Source: Membranipora membranacea (lineage: Eukaryota; Bryozoa; Gymnolaemata; Cheilostomatida; Membraniporidae). From it: DNA of 64,000 nt. The position numbers were made by a program, and so were the translations under genes. The stretch lies in NCBI GenBank assembly GCA_914767715.1, contig OU612069.1, positions 2,666,001 to 2,730,000 of the forward strand. Direction: 5' to 3'. The notes beneath the pieces were generated by a model, which saw nothing but the letters and a program-made list of their open reading frames with translations, made no database searches and had not been told where the DNA came from. Of this stretch, positions 36,601 through 51,600 are shown one piece after another; within the stretch, counting starts at the first letter, position 1, and each line of letters opens with the position of its first letter.

Positions 36601-39600
36601 TACAATGCATTCCCGGATCTGCAAGATTTTAGTCTATGGTAAGTATATCTACATCTTGAGAGTTTTACTTACAATCTTGCTGCACTACTGTTTCATATGA
36701 CAATATAGGTTCATCTACTCCTGCAAATATAAATAATGGCAACATGACCATTGTCTCAACATGAGCCCAAAATCAATTTTGATATGACAAATCAGATTTC
36801 TTCTTAAGCGTTAGCATCATTGCCAGAAGGCAACTCATCTGTTTTTCAATGGGGGTTCCAGCTTGTAGATTGCATTGTGGAAGTATTCAATAATATAAAT
36901 CCCATGAACATCAAATTATTCACATTCAAGTATTTTGAATCACTTTTCATAAATAGTATTGGAAGCTTTCTGGAAATGAATGTAGCACAGAAGTTAATAG
37001 CAAATCTGAAAGTTTGTTAGGAACATAGAGTGAGTGCAGTAAATCACAAAGTGTAGATCAAAGAGCTAAAAGGTCGGTCTAAAATCTGAATCGGAAGTTG
37101 AAGCGCAAAAATCTAGCAATCACCACAAAAGGATTGGTAGTTTAAGGACTTAAACTTAGAGGAGGGTGACTAGCAATTGACCCGTTTGATACTGGGCTTT
37201 GATTGTACCCTCCTCTTGCTTGCAAAAATCAGATTGGAGGATTCTAAGCTGGATACCAGGAAAACAGGACAGTCTGAGACATGTTTTCTACTGCCTGAGC
37301 ACACAAACTGTTTACTTACGAGCATCTTCATGCAAGTTACCTACAGTACACGCACACAGGCAATGCAGTAACATAACATGTAAGAATTGGATCGCAGGAT
37401 CAGGAAGGACATGCAACATGGTATTTATGCGCTGAAGCCTGCCAATGGTTTGCGGCTTCTTTCAATGTAACACCAAGGGTTAACATAAGCGGTAGTATCT
37501 TTGATAACATAACCTTATATGGTTTTATATGATATTATAAAAGTACGATGCAACACAAGGCAACCTAAAAGGTCTTTAAACATTATGCTCATTCGTTCAG
37601 CTCTCACTAAATAAAGGCATTTGATGCTCAAAGCAGTATCGTGGCAGGATGTCATATGAATGTCCAATCGATGGTACAAATCTTGGCACAGAAGGATAAA
37701 CCTATACAAAAGGTGAACTCAGGACATTCTATTGCACGGAATAGCAACACATAAAAACAAGCTGAAACTCTGATTCAAAAATGCTTTCACTCATTTTAAG
37801 AGTTATGTTCCCACCTCTCCGACGTCGTGTCCCTAAAATAGCGAGTCAACTTAGTTTTACTCAAATATACTAATATTATATTTAGATTTATGTTACATTT
37901 ATTGTTTTGATTGAACCATTTAAGAGCCATGCTTGTCAATATGTTGGACAGAACAGAACCCAGCTGCATGCCATGGTAACAGTTTGTTATACATTTACGT
38001 TCGATTTCCAAACAAGTTTCCCCTAGTCCCCGAATATTATCATTAGGTATATTCTTAGAACAGGTAGTATATAGAGTTGGTAAGTACCAGTAAGTAAGTA
38101 ATATTCTGGTTTTTCCCTTCCCTCCTCTTTAGTTGCTGCCCCTGACAGGTTTTCTTTCAAAATGAGTGGTATAAAGTGGTAAACAAACTTACTGTCATCA
38201 CAAAGGTCCTCTGTACTAGAGTCATTTTTCTTCTTCATTGACTTCTTAAATATTCCCTTCTTTTTCTTTTCTATAGCAGAATAAAATCATTCATAGTAAA
38301 CAATGGTATACCGACTCTATCAAACAGAACTCAGCTCCATAAACCAACCCAAATATATTCTCAATCCAATGTATCATTTCATTATGAAATCCGTTACCAA
38401 GAAGACAACATTCACTCCCTATTGCCATTGGAAACTTTGTAAACGTGTAATACACTTCATTTCCCAAATTTTCCCATGACTAGTTTTCCTAATTGCCCTG
38501 AAAATTCACAATTTCTTAGAATCAGACATTTCCAAGTAATGACTGCTCAATTTGACATCAAGGTGGGGCCAGGCTCAATCCACACACAAATTCACTTTCC
38601 AACAGGAGAGACAAACGTCATAAATCATAAGCCAAGTTTGCAAACCTATTGATGAGATTTGTTAAACAGATTATAAATTAATTCAAGGTCTGCGATGAGG
38701 CCAGGATTTATTCCACTCTTCCCATTTCTAACATTTCTCAGATGATAAGCCAGCCTTGTGATTTCCATTGATGAGATTCGTTAAAACTATATAACATAAA
38801 TAATTAAAAACTAGAAATGATGTGATCATAAATGCCACACAACTCTAGGAGAGTGGATATATGTGCAAATGAGCTCCTGGTCCTACTCACCATCTCCAGG
38901 TTGTCCTTCCTTTTTACCGCTGAATATGACCTTTTTCAACCTTGACCTTTCTTTCCTCTCCACTCTCTGTTTACTTGGAATGATACCAGTGGTCTCATAG
39001 CCACCTGAAGGACTCAACACCTTGCCTGTTAAAATAACACAATGTAAACTTCACTTTTATGAAGGGAAACTCCTGTTGGAGGCAACTCCAATGCAGAAGA
39101 ATTATTGTTTTTCTTACAAGGGTAGAGCTACAAGCCCTTGTGCCATATTTAAGACAAATAACTATACCATCACCATAAGGAACCAGTGTGCTCGCCTTAC
39201 AAGATGTAATCATCGCATTAGTCTAGGTATTGAAGTTGTGGGCGAATTACCTAATGCAAAATAACAAATCAACGACTTTAGTAAATACACGAATTGCCCT
39301 TTTTGAGAACACCAAAGCAGTACATCAATGAAATGACACTGTAACCCAGGGTTTTAAACGAGCGATTTTATGGGTGTAACTAGTATTCAAATACCAAATA
39401 TAGCCTAGGTATCTGGCTAGACTTGTTGCTTCAGCTCTAGGGCTTCTCAATTTAGGTCTGCACCCACAATCAGTTTGTTATGGACAGTTTGGGAGGTGGC
39501 GACAAATTTCACCCAAAAAATAAATATTATCCATGAAATTCCTGGTGGGTAAATTTCACCCAAATTTATTTATATCCACTCTAAACGACCATAAATAACT

Positions 39601-42600
39601 CAACTGACACATTTCATTTCAGTCATATGATTGATTTGACTATGCATGACACTAATATCTACTTCATAAAATATCAGTTGCCAAATAATGTCATTCTGTG
39701 CAGGGTTTTGCACAGGTTTTGCAAAGGATTCAGTGAAATCTTGATGGTTTGGAAGCCATGGCAAATGTATCAGAATTTTTCTAACCAGTATTCGGTTAAA
39801 TATTTCCCTACCACATAATGTTGGTTATGGTAATTGGGGGACTTGTATCTAAGGTGGTAAGTTATTTAGTACCGGCAAGTCAAGCCAAATCTCCTATCCT
39901 ACCAAGGTGGTCGCGATTTGGTTAAAAAACACTTGTTTTGTTTGTGTTTGAAACATCCTGATGCAAGTTCGATGTTCATATTTCGGATAATGCATGATTT
40001 AGTCTCCTAAGCAGAAGACAAAATGACAGCTCAGAATGGCACTAGAGTCATTTATCGTAGGTCATATCATCAGGATCAACACTTTGAGTGTAGGCAGCAC
40101 CAAACTTTAGTACGTACCTTGCCACCATTCATCATCAGATGCATTAGTGACGTGTAAAATATCTCCGTATCTAAAGGCTAGACCTCGGCTGGGTAGTCCT
40201 GAGTCTTTAGTCGGATCGTAATCGAACAATGCCCTGAAATAAAAAAATATTTACTAAACTATATACATGAATGATTGTAGTTAAGCAATATGTATGCTCT
40301 GATCGGCTGTTGGGTGGGTGAAAGTATCAAACAGCTGCTCAGAGTCTACATATTCACTAGGTTGTAGTGCGTAGGTGGATGCTTATCAACTATGTCCTGA
40401 GTAGATTGGGATCAGTTAAAAAGGAAATATGTCTTTGCACTCGCTACAAGTTCCAGTGTTTGCCAATAACAGTAAAAACATCAAAGTTCTTGGTATCGGA
40501 AATGACACTGCCTTTCTTGTAACAAGCCCAATAACGTTTCACAAAGGATATTATCACTCGTAAAGTGTGTTTGAAGCAATGTGCTGGGTACTCTCTTTGG
40601 CCAGGTATCTTCCTGTCCCACCCTATCAACCAAATGAAAGCAAACACTAGTATTAGGTTTAAGTATTAGGTATTTAGGTATTAGGTTTAAGTGCCCTAGT
40701 CATATGCAATGGTTCCTGCTGTGACCAATAGCCATAGAGTATAATATAACTTAATCTATGCCAACAGCAGTAGAGTTCACCTTAAGACTCGATGAGTCAG
40801 AGGAAGGACCATCGATGCAGAGAAGAAAGATTTGGTATGATAATGGGAGTATCTTTTAGGAAATGATAAACCATCTCAGACATCTATTGTCTAGCCATAT
40901 GTCAATGTGGCCTAAAGAGGTGACTATCTATGATTCATGAACAATAGTAATACTAGTGAGTCAACTTCTCTATTTCTTAGTCAAAAGATTTGGACAAAGT
41001 CAATTGGCTATTTGTTGTTCTTTCCTGAACTTAGCTCAATGATTTCTGACCTTTTCATTCAAGGTTTCTATCAAAGGTATAATAGATATCACAATGTAAG
41101 GAACAAAAGTCTTTTACTCTAGAGGGATAAGGTATTCGCAGGAGGAAAGGTTTGCTATTCTGTGCAAGCTTGAACTGGTGAAATTTATGGCTAGCCTACA
41201 TTTACTTGGGCATTACATTAAACTCCCTCCTCAGCTAGTGAAAGTTGGTGCTAGCTAAGCCCCTGCAAACAGAGGTACTTTTTTTCCGTGTTTTAATTCA
41301 AATAAAATAGAATACTAAAAAAAGCCCCTGACTACCTTAACTGACTCTAGCTAAGAATTACTCCTCTAGAGAAGAATGTCTAGCCTTTGCTATAAGAGCC
41401 CAATACAGTCATTTTGCCCGAGAGTCACTTTGCCAGATAAACGTTACCTTGATACTAATTGTTGCTGTCACAACAGATTGCTATCTCCCTCCGGGCGCTC
41501 CTCTCAGTATCAGGATAATCATGAATGAAAGCCCAAGCAGTATAACGCAGGCAATGTGGGAACTTGACAGTGGGCCCATATTCTGATACAACCTAAGGGT
41601 ATTCACCCGAGCCAAGCCCAAATTTGGTGTGAGATACAATCTTGGCAAAATTTTCGTTTATCATCTCACACTGCTCATCAGCTCTTGTGCTTTAGAACCA
41701 ATTCTTAGCCTAATAATGTGTCTGACCAGGCAGGAGATACAGTCTTATGGAAGGTGAGGAACTCATTGGGGTTAGATGAGTTAATATCATCTAGATTCTA
41801 GATAGAGTTTAGTTTGGCTAGTTTTTGGGTCACTCAATGCTGGCTGGCACCGATTATCGTTAGTTAAGGTGGGAGTATACATAGAGTAATGAGGCTGAGT
41901 GAATGTTAGCTAGCCATAAATTTAACTATATTCTAAACTTGAACAGCATGGCGAAATTTTCCCCTGTTAATAATTTACGCCTCATAGGGTATTGTCCCAG
42001 CTCTAGGTAATATTTGCTGCCGCAGACATTGTCGCAGCTCTAGTTCATGTATTCGCTGCAGACATTGCCGCAGCTCTGGTATGCCCCACTTACCTGACGT
42101 AGAGTGTTTTCATTTGAGTAGTAGTCAAACTACCAGCTTTATTGTTTGCCATTTTTTCTCTTCTTTCATAGATTTTGCTCTCAAACTCATGATATTCCTT
42201 GGGCTTGTATTGAGCCACCAGCTCGACTGAGTCTCCCGAGTGCTTTAGGATGTTAGCTGATTCTTCGTGTGTAGCTAAAATTAGAAGATGGCTACCGTGA
42301 AATACCAGGGGCGTAATATATTGACAATAACCCCCATATACCCCTGACAAAACTACAATGATGATTATATAGAGTGGTAGCCTGGTATCAAAGATATGTA
42401 CCCTGTATGGAAACGGATTCTGCTACTATATAAATATGCATGTACATACACATGACCTATACGCCATTCATATTCAAAATGCATAATTGGCTGAAGTAGT
42501 TAGACGTAGTAAGTATGTGGTGAGATACAGTTTTATAATGTTACACCCCTGTTTCATGTACGTACCACATCAGTCCACAGATAAATGGAGACAAATTTAG

Positions 42601-45600
42601 CCACACTCAGTACATGTGACAGTATGAGCTATATGCTGTTACTGAAAAGGGCGATGACTTGTTACTTTGCTGAGACAGTTATACTAGTATAGAAGTGCAG
42701 GTACACAAAAGGACAATCACCTCAGTGTGCCTGAAATTCAATTATCACCTTAATTATCAATTATCACCTTTACCTTGAGCCCTAGTCAACATACTGCAGA
42801 GGACAAAATGTGATACCCTGATAACAAACAAGACAAAACAGTTCAATTGGGTGTCCAGCCTACACCCTCCGCACTTGAGATCCTAGTAGTTGGTGAGGAT
42901 GATGGAGACCAATGTCACTTCGAGCACCAGCCAAATTAGGCCATTTAACTTTGTAACTTAGCAACTGAATCACTTCAAAATATATGTTTGAGTCCTAAAC
43001 TGAAAACCCGACCTACCCGCAAGAGGAAAAAGTCAGCTGACAATAGCCAAACGTATATGGGTCATTTAGACTTATCTGTGGCACTTCTCTACGAAGCAGA
43101 GACACCCATAGCACAGTGTCTTTTTCAGAGCTTGGTTCGCAGCTCTACTATGAGCAATAACCAACGGCAGCATAGGTGCAAATTTGGCAGCAGAACTAAA
43201 TCATACACCTTGTTTTTGAAACCAAATATCACCTACAAGCACTCAGTCAAATGATTTGCAGTACCATCATTACAACACTTCACTAAACTTATCAATCCTC
43301 TAGTTACCATGGAGGGAGAGACATATACAGGCCACCATGGTAACCAACAAGTACAGAGATCAGAACATGAGATCTGTCTGGGAGCAAGTCTCTCATCCGG
43401 TCAGAGATCTGTGATAATACACAGACTTATATATATATTCTTTGGTTAACGACATAGACAATGAAAGATAATCTTGCAGTTTTTGTTACAACTTCACACT
43501 CGTGATTTGCGTGATGGCAGATGGTTTATTGTGAATAAATATTGACAGAATCGAGACAACATGATGCTTTACAAGAAAACTCCTCCATGAACGGCCGACC
43601 TTACCTTTCCCATTCTGTTGCGTGCTGAGTGATTTTGTGCTGCTACCCCCCATGACGACATCAACATTTAATCCGCCAAGTTCAGAACTTCATTAGTACC
43701 AAGGTGACAAAACTAAGACAGTCAGCAGCCTCTTATAATCCGTATCTTGATAATCCAACAAAATAATCCAGAGATAAATCAGCTTTCTGTTTACAAGTGA
43801 TAATGTGCAACCGTTGCACAGCAAGATATAGAATCCGACAGCAGTAGTAGCGGTAAAATGATCCAAGAAGTTCTCTGCGACTTGTAATCCAAGAAGTAGA
43901 CCACACAGTAGAAATTCTGTTCACTGCTTGTAGAACAACACAATGTACTATAGCAGCATAAAGCTCAGTGTCGTTTAGAATTGTTGTAATATAGAAAAGC
44001 AAACTGAAGCTTTGGAATGCAGGTATTTGTCTGTAAAGAAAACCTAAACTACTGCGGCGATGGAAGGTTTTGTGAATGTGTTTTTGATAGTCGCACAAAA
44101 TAAACCTTGCCGATGACGTGATGTCATATTTTGATTGATGATTGGCCTTTAATGTGAGTAGAAACATCTGCGTTGGCATGGTTACGCACATCGGTGAGCC
44201 TTGTGTATAAATCATTCACATTGCTAAGGTATTTATTGCGGTAGCTGCTTAGTAATAATTGTGACTGCCTGCAGGTAAAACACAGTCAGTAATGTATGTT
44301 TGCCTGAAGGCTTCTGAGAGCATTGTTAGACTCCTGTGCCATCATTTTATGAGATCTGGTGACTGTTCTTGGAAGAAAGGAAAGTTAGCAATCTATTTGA
44401 CAAGCTTTGAAATAAACTGTGCTGAATTTAGCATCCATGCCAGTATGATTTAAACATTCATCAATCGAACAACTTTCTTCTCAAAAATTACTGAATCTCC
44501 GTCTTCATGCTTGTGTAATGTGCACCAACATAATAAGATCCAATGGAAGTCTCGGAGTTGTCATTAGATGAAAACTTGTGATCATCGGAGCTAAGACCTA
44601 ATAAATGCGGTCTACGTATAGGATCTTCAAGTCCAGATCGCGATGCTACGAACTGGGCTAAACATTAAACCTATGATTCAAAAATGAGAAAAAACAACAG
44701 CGATGCAGGACCTGACCAAGATTTCATTTACGTATCAACAAATCCATTATCATAGTTTCAAGCGGTAGTCTATACTTGAATTTTTTAACTAACAAGATAT
44801 CCTTTTTATTATAGTTAGCATAATTAATTAAGTGCAAGGATGAGCAAACAGCTAATTTTTTCTAAGAATGCAGCGTAATTACAAAGGGTGTGTTGTTCTA
44901 AAACAAGTTTTGAATAGTTTGTGATATCAATATCATTGGCATCGGGAAATTCCAATTACAGAGCTGCTTTGAATAATGAGAAACAGCAGCAGTATGAGTC
45001 CGGAATCGAATCACTAAAATAGCTGATGTAGAACAAAACCAATAGTATTTATAATATTTGACAAAACTGTAGAACCTATGAAGTTCGGAGGCTGTGTTAA
45101 TTTGACTCATTCCGATCAATTATTATATTATAAAGTAGCTGACTCAATGAAACCTACACAGAAATATTTAATCTCACTCTGTGAAATCTACTTCACTCAT
45201 TTGGTGAACAGCGGATGACTGAGAAAGGCTAAAGAGACCAATTATATCATTTGACTACCTTTGATCTTATCATAGCGGAATAGTCATGAATGACCAATCT
45301 TGTTTGTGACCCAATCTTTCCCATCAGATAAAGTTTTCACAGAGTAAGGACACACCTTTGTGACAAAGAGAATGGAGGGACCAGATAATGTCACACACAA
45401 CACAGGGAGACCAATGACAGGGTGCTGAGAGTTCAGATTGAGTCACCAGTACAATAACCAAATGTAATGACTTGTCAATATTGTCCACTTCTAACTGTCA
45501 ACATAAACAATGAGCTGTTAGGCCCTGAAGAGTTTTGATAAGAGGAGAGCCAAACAGATTATTCTGAAAATTAGTCACCTCCTCTGTTTTACAGCGCTCT

Positions 45601-48600
45601 CGAGGGTCAAATACTAGTCTGAGCCCCCCAGACTTTTGCCCACCGGCCCCCCCCCCCCCGGCGTGGGAAATACTTATCACAGCTTTCTGTCAAATTTACA
45701 GATTCAACAACCAGAGCTCCTTTCTGTTATCGTTACACAATACTGCATTCGTTGTGAACTATATTGCAATAATCTGGATCGGAGTTGCATTCCCAAAGTA
45801 AGCAGCAGGCTGCCGATTTCTTTATGACACTCCAGGCTGGTAACGAGTTCCACTGCGTAATGGACAATCAATACTGCATCATAGAAACCTGCACAGTGGT
45901 GTATAAATCCAAGCATCACCTGCTTCCTGAGAAGGTGATGTGATGTTCTCTCCCTTACGCCAATAGGCCTATCCATAAATCCAGCTTTGCTGGGGCGTTT
46001 GGAAGAACATGGTTTACGAAGTCAGTGTGTAGGGCCTTCAGTAGGTCTTATTGGTCCTCCAATTTGGTTTCTCACCTTCTTCCTAGTCTAAGATCCAAAC
46101 TGCCATCTATTTTATTCTACAAACCTACACTACTATGAATGCCGTACTCCCATGTGTTACATCTATAATATTATTGACACACAACTTACCATGTGTTATA
46201 TCTATTGCGTTTACAGAGAGAAGTTGATCTCCACGTTTGAGTTCTCCTCCCAGATCAGCTGATCCTCCAGCTAATATAAAAGATACGAATATCCCCTCGC
46301 CATCCTCTCCTCCTACTATATTAAACCCGAGTCCTCCGGAGCCTTTCTTTAATACTATCAGTCTGGGTGCTCTACAACAGAAAAGAATCGCTTTTATGAG
46401 TTTTTGAATTTTGATGTCTGTGAGTTATATTTTTCCTTCCTATCTTCCATCGAGACATTTTTTTGTAAATAAAGATAAGGACATATCAAGGAATATAATA
46501 TTAAATTGTTCAGGCAAAACGACTTGGGGTGTGTATATTTATAATAAGTCATCTAATTAAAACTGTTTTGCACTCAGTGCCAGAAAAAGTGATGCAACTA
46601 TCAACCCAGAAGAAATTTGTTACGGCATGTTTGGGCCATCGACAGAATGGTGGAAAGAGTATGTTATCAGCAGAAAGTCATACATGACAAGTAGGTAGAC
46701 CCAGAAATCAGGAGGTCTCCGCGGACAAACTCCCAACCCGGAATACGGCTCTGTGCCCCCGAGTGTCGGCGCAATTCAGCCCTTGTTTGTCATATTTCTA
46801 AGCCAAAACTTGAACTTTCATATTATGAATTGCGTCATTTTACCTGTTTTTACATACAAGCAGTAATTGTAATAAGCAATTACATAGTAACATGCACTGC
46901 TGAGATAGGAAAACATAGTTTCCCTTGCAAAAAGAAGCTTAAAAAGTTTTCTGGGTAAGGGAAAACTGAAAAAAGGGAGGAAAAAGGGAGACAGGGAGGG
47001 GATGGAAAAAGACCCTAAAAACTGGGAGGCTCCCTACCAAAAAGGGAGACTTGTCAGGTATACAGAAAGTCAACATTTGCAAACAGATGCAATAAAAACC
47101 TGCTGCAATGAGTTTATTGTCTGCTCTTGGTAAAAGAAGGGACGATTCTCGATTTAAGTATATCGCAAAATTTTGTGAACCACTAACCAGGGAGGGTGGG
47201 ATATACACTCCCTCCCACACCCTCCCTGCACAAACCGCAATGCAAGAACACAACTTCTGCTGATGGTAGTATGAAACTCTCTCAGCCTGACAGGCCAACA
47301 GCCGATGAGTAAGAGCTCAAACTCAAATTTATGCCTTATATAATAATCTCCCAACAAATTAAACACTAGTTTAGCCTGAGAAATAGTCTTGTTATTATCA
47401 AGCAGACTCATTAACAACCCAATCCCCAAAACAGATCAATGCAAATCCACAATGGATATAACATACACTGGTGCATATACCACTTCACAACACACAGGTC
47501 CTCAGCTAGAAGCAAAGAGTCTTGAAGCACTTTTTTGAGGCCATCTTTAGTACAACATTCTCGTGGTCAGCCCCAGCAGCAAGAAGCCATCCCTGTGTTC
47601 TAATGAGCAGGGGCGGAACAAAACAACAACATAGCCTTATATCTCAAAAGCCCCAAATAAAGGACCTTTGAGATAAGGCTACAGCAACACCCACAAACAG
47701 GGAAAAATTTCTGATTGGACTTAGTCGCATCATCCAGGTGTGCGACTATTATCGATACTGTCATCTAACCACGAGTAAATTGGGCGAGATAATTTTGATT
47801 TTGATTAATAGAAGCATCAGCTAGTAGATTACGATCAGCAATCTGATTATTGCTAATTAGACTTATTCAGTAATTACTAAAGGTATCGACCATCTGTCGT
47901 GTCACAAGGTAATATCATAAACAAAAATCAAACAAATCTGAGTGAGTCTAATTTGCATAATTTGCATAAATGGTCAAGCAAGGACAAAATACATTATCTA
48001 TTGCTACTGAAAATAACATAAATCTATCGTCTAGCATTTCCATTTTCAGGACATATTATCACAGAGTAAGGACCTTTCTGTGATAATATCACAGAGTAAG
48101 GATATATTACCCTGACTCTGTGATAACATGTCCTGAAAATGGAAATACTAGGTGATAGATTTATGTCAGAAACCACATGTCACATAACAGCTACTAAAGT
48201 GACCAGGAACTAAACATACTGATTTGATCTTTTCAGTCTGCACCGAAAAAAACTGAAATCAGACAATCAACTTTCCGATCAGACCATCAAAGTACTTCAA
48301 AGAACTGGGCTCAGCCTAATGCGAAAGTTTGCATGCAGTTTGTGAGCTAGCTCATAATCAAACAGCCGCTGCATTCTAATTCGAAGCTACATCACCGAGT
48401 TCAACATCCTCTCACAAGTCCCAATGAACTCCCTCCTCATTGTGAAGGCCCAAATCAGATTTGCCTTTCTATTATCCGTAAGCAAATTAGTACTTAGTGT
48501 TCCAGAAATAAATCAGTTATCGAGATAAACTGGCCCATGTCGTGAGAGTTTCCTAGTTAAACGTACCTACGCCAGAAACAATTACGAGACAAAACCAAGC

Positions 48601-51600
48601 AAAGCGGGAGAATAATAAACTAGATTACCTAGAAAGATAGTAATACTATTAGCACAGGAGGGTTCAGACCATAGACAAAACACTATGGTTCAGACATTGA
48701 TTGAGACACTGGCAAATAAGAGTACATTCGATACCCTCATTGAAACCATGGGACTCCTCATTCTGATAGTTTCAAACTGATCGGAATGTTGGTCAACTAG
48801 AATTAGATCAACATTAATCCAATTGCCTGCATTCCAGTTGCTCCTTTCCACTGGTCACGCCACAGGCGGCGTGACCAGTTGATCGGAAGCAACTCGGAAT
48901 GCAGGCAATTGGACTAAACTTGATCTAACCAGTATAATCAAAATACCACCTCATTCATTCCTATTGAAGCAAGCTGTGCGTTCAAACTTCCATCGCCCAA
49001 ACCGGCAGTAAACTCTGTTTTGAATGTGTGGGCCGCTGTCGGGGGCGGTCAATATAAACCTACTACCAAAGGCCAAGACCAAAGTTCAAGCATTTTAGCT
49101 ATAGCAGCCTTGGGGGGTTTTCACATATTCACTTTGCACACTAAGGCTCCAAGCTATGACTCCAAGTTAAGTGTTACCAACAATTTGTATAGTGAGTAAG
49201 AGACCAAACTATGGTAGGCTTAGTGACGTAAGACACAACAAGGGGAGACAAATAAGGATGGATGTAAGACACAACAAGGGGAGACAAATAAAGATGGCAG
49301 TTAAACTGACCTGTTCTTCACCCCAGAGCCGATCCTGAATGACTTTTGACCAGCACACAGCGAGAAAGATGTGACCAGAGTTGACACCATAATTATATAT
49401 ATACAATAATATATATATATATAATTATGTATATACAACAGTACTAGAGAGTACCCAGAAGGACGTGAGAATACCAGCGATAGAAGACACAATGTTAGGT
49501 TACGAGCTAGCTTACCTTATCACCTCCTACCTATCCTATCGACTCAGAGTATCAGAGATAACTAATAAAACTTCAGCAGGGGCACTCAACGCCAACTTCA
49601 GGGGGTATTAAACTAATCAAACGCTCTTATCAGCACCTCAAATTACAAAGATCAAACCTTCTTTACAACTCTGAAGTAGTCCGACGTGTAATATATACCT
49701 TCGTTACGTATAGATAAGAGTATTTGACTATCAAAACTTAAATGTTAGAAATAGTGTCTGGTGATCGTTATCAAAGCCCTACCTACCTGAAGAATGCGTA
49801 CACGACTACAACTATTTTCAAACAACTTAGCTGTAATTTCAATATACAGGGGGCTTGTTAAACACAAGGAACAACCTTTTAATAAATTGATACCAGGCAT
49901 TGCCCATTAATAGCTTCTAATAAATTTAAAGGACGGGTCGCTGTTGCCACGTCCCTTGTTTTATAATCGTAAATTGAGTTGTTTAGTATTAGTTACAAGG
50001 ATATAACAAGGTGTATGAATTTGGCATACCTAAAATATTTACATCGCAGGGAGATTATTGTGATGAAAGAATGCTGATTTTAATTGACAGTAATGATTTT
50101 CAGTATTGCCTCAGAGGTTTGTATCAAAGAGAACACAACTTGTAAATTGAATAAAATATTAGCTGGAGTTTGAGTTGAGTTTAGCTAGATTGGGGGCGAC
50201 ATAAAGGTAGCTAGAACCAGTTTTGCTATCACAGGTGGAGCTCATATAAAGTAAATATGGTGAGTTAATGTTAGCTAGCCATAATTTGGACTATTTCAAG
50301 CATGTGAAAAAAGGCTAACTGTTCCTCGTACTTTAATTTTAGTACTTGTCAACTCTGTCTATTCTTATAAATTTCATGTAAATATATACAAAATGATATG
50401 ACACCGGAGGTTATAATTGAGACTGTTTTATCAGGTTATCACGAAGAGTCCTTTTGACTATAAACCAATACCAACTCTTTAAAATGCAATTTTGACCAAT
50501 GTTGGCATGGCCATGTCAGTATACAACTTCCGCAAAGCCTGTTGACACTCAGTTTATTAAAAATGATCACTGAATTTCACAGTTTCCCGAAGTCTCTGGC
50601 TATCTGGGACAATAATCGAAGACAATACAATGCTACTATTGTCGAGGAGTACCCATAGACTTAATTTACTGGTATATTCATATGGTTTACTAGTATACAA
50701 CGTCTACTCTACTAGTATAGTATACTAGTACATTGAGTCTATAGGAGGCGGCCGAGAGGCTGACAGGTTTTGGTTTTTTGACTGACGGATAAACCCATGG
50801 ATATCATTCATTGCATAAAGTCGTTATTCTCACTTTCTCAAGTCTCACACCACTTATAATAAGTAGGAAAGCACTCCAAGTATTGATATGTAGAGTATTA
50901 AGGTGCTCGCAGAATGAAGGATTGCCAATATTTGTCTTCTTCAGTGAGGACCAATGGGCCGGTGATTAGTTCAATTATGATAATTGATTGATGGGATTGA
51001 TGAGTCTGGTATGTAAGCTGTCGCTACACAGACTGCAGCGAAAATGGATAGATACAGCTGTCATCTAACCAATAGTTCAGCGCTATGCGTAAAGGTCGGG
51101 CTACACACACACTGTATTTTCCATAGGAATTGGGGTGCCTATTGTGTTTAGGATTGCTAGTTTTGATCCAGTTTGCCTGCATTCCAGTTTCTCCTCTTCC
51201 ACCGATAAGCCCCCTATTTGCCTTCAGCTATCAAAGGAGGAGGAGCAACTCTGAATGCAGGAAAACTTGGTCTAGATCTAATGTCCATGCATCTAGCGAA
51301 CAAATAGGTACCATTCCTACAGAAAATACAGTGTGTGTAGCAAGTCCTTCAGCCAATAGCGCTGAGCTATTGGGCCTCTCTGAGTCAAAGTTTTGTAGAC
51401 AATTGCATTAGAGTCTCGTGATTGAGTGCTTTACCAATTCTGTGGAGGTCAATTGCTGGGTGAAATATGGGGAGTGGTGGTTTTTAAAAACCGCATTATT
51501 CATAAACCCATGATGATGATGAGGATGTATTTTGCAGAGAAGGGCAGGTAGGTTGATGTTTAAATCATTGAAAAGCCATTAGAAAACTTTTTTAGTTAAT

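Noticed and set aside
43733-44215. 160-residue minus-strand open frame
   Set aside because: Longest simple open frame outside exons, but no recognisable domain, intron-like composition and no splice partner; it lies upstream of the candidate alternative exon and may be 5' flanking DNA.
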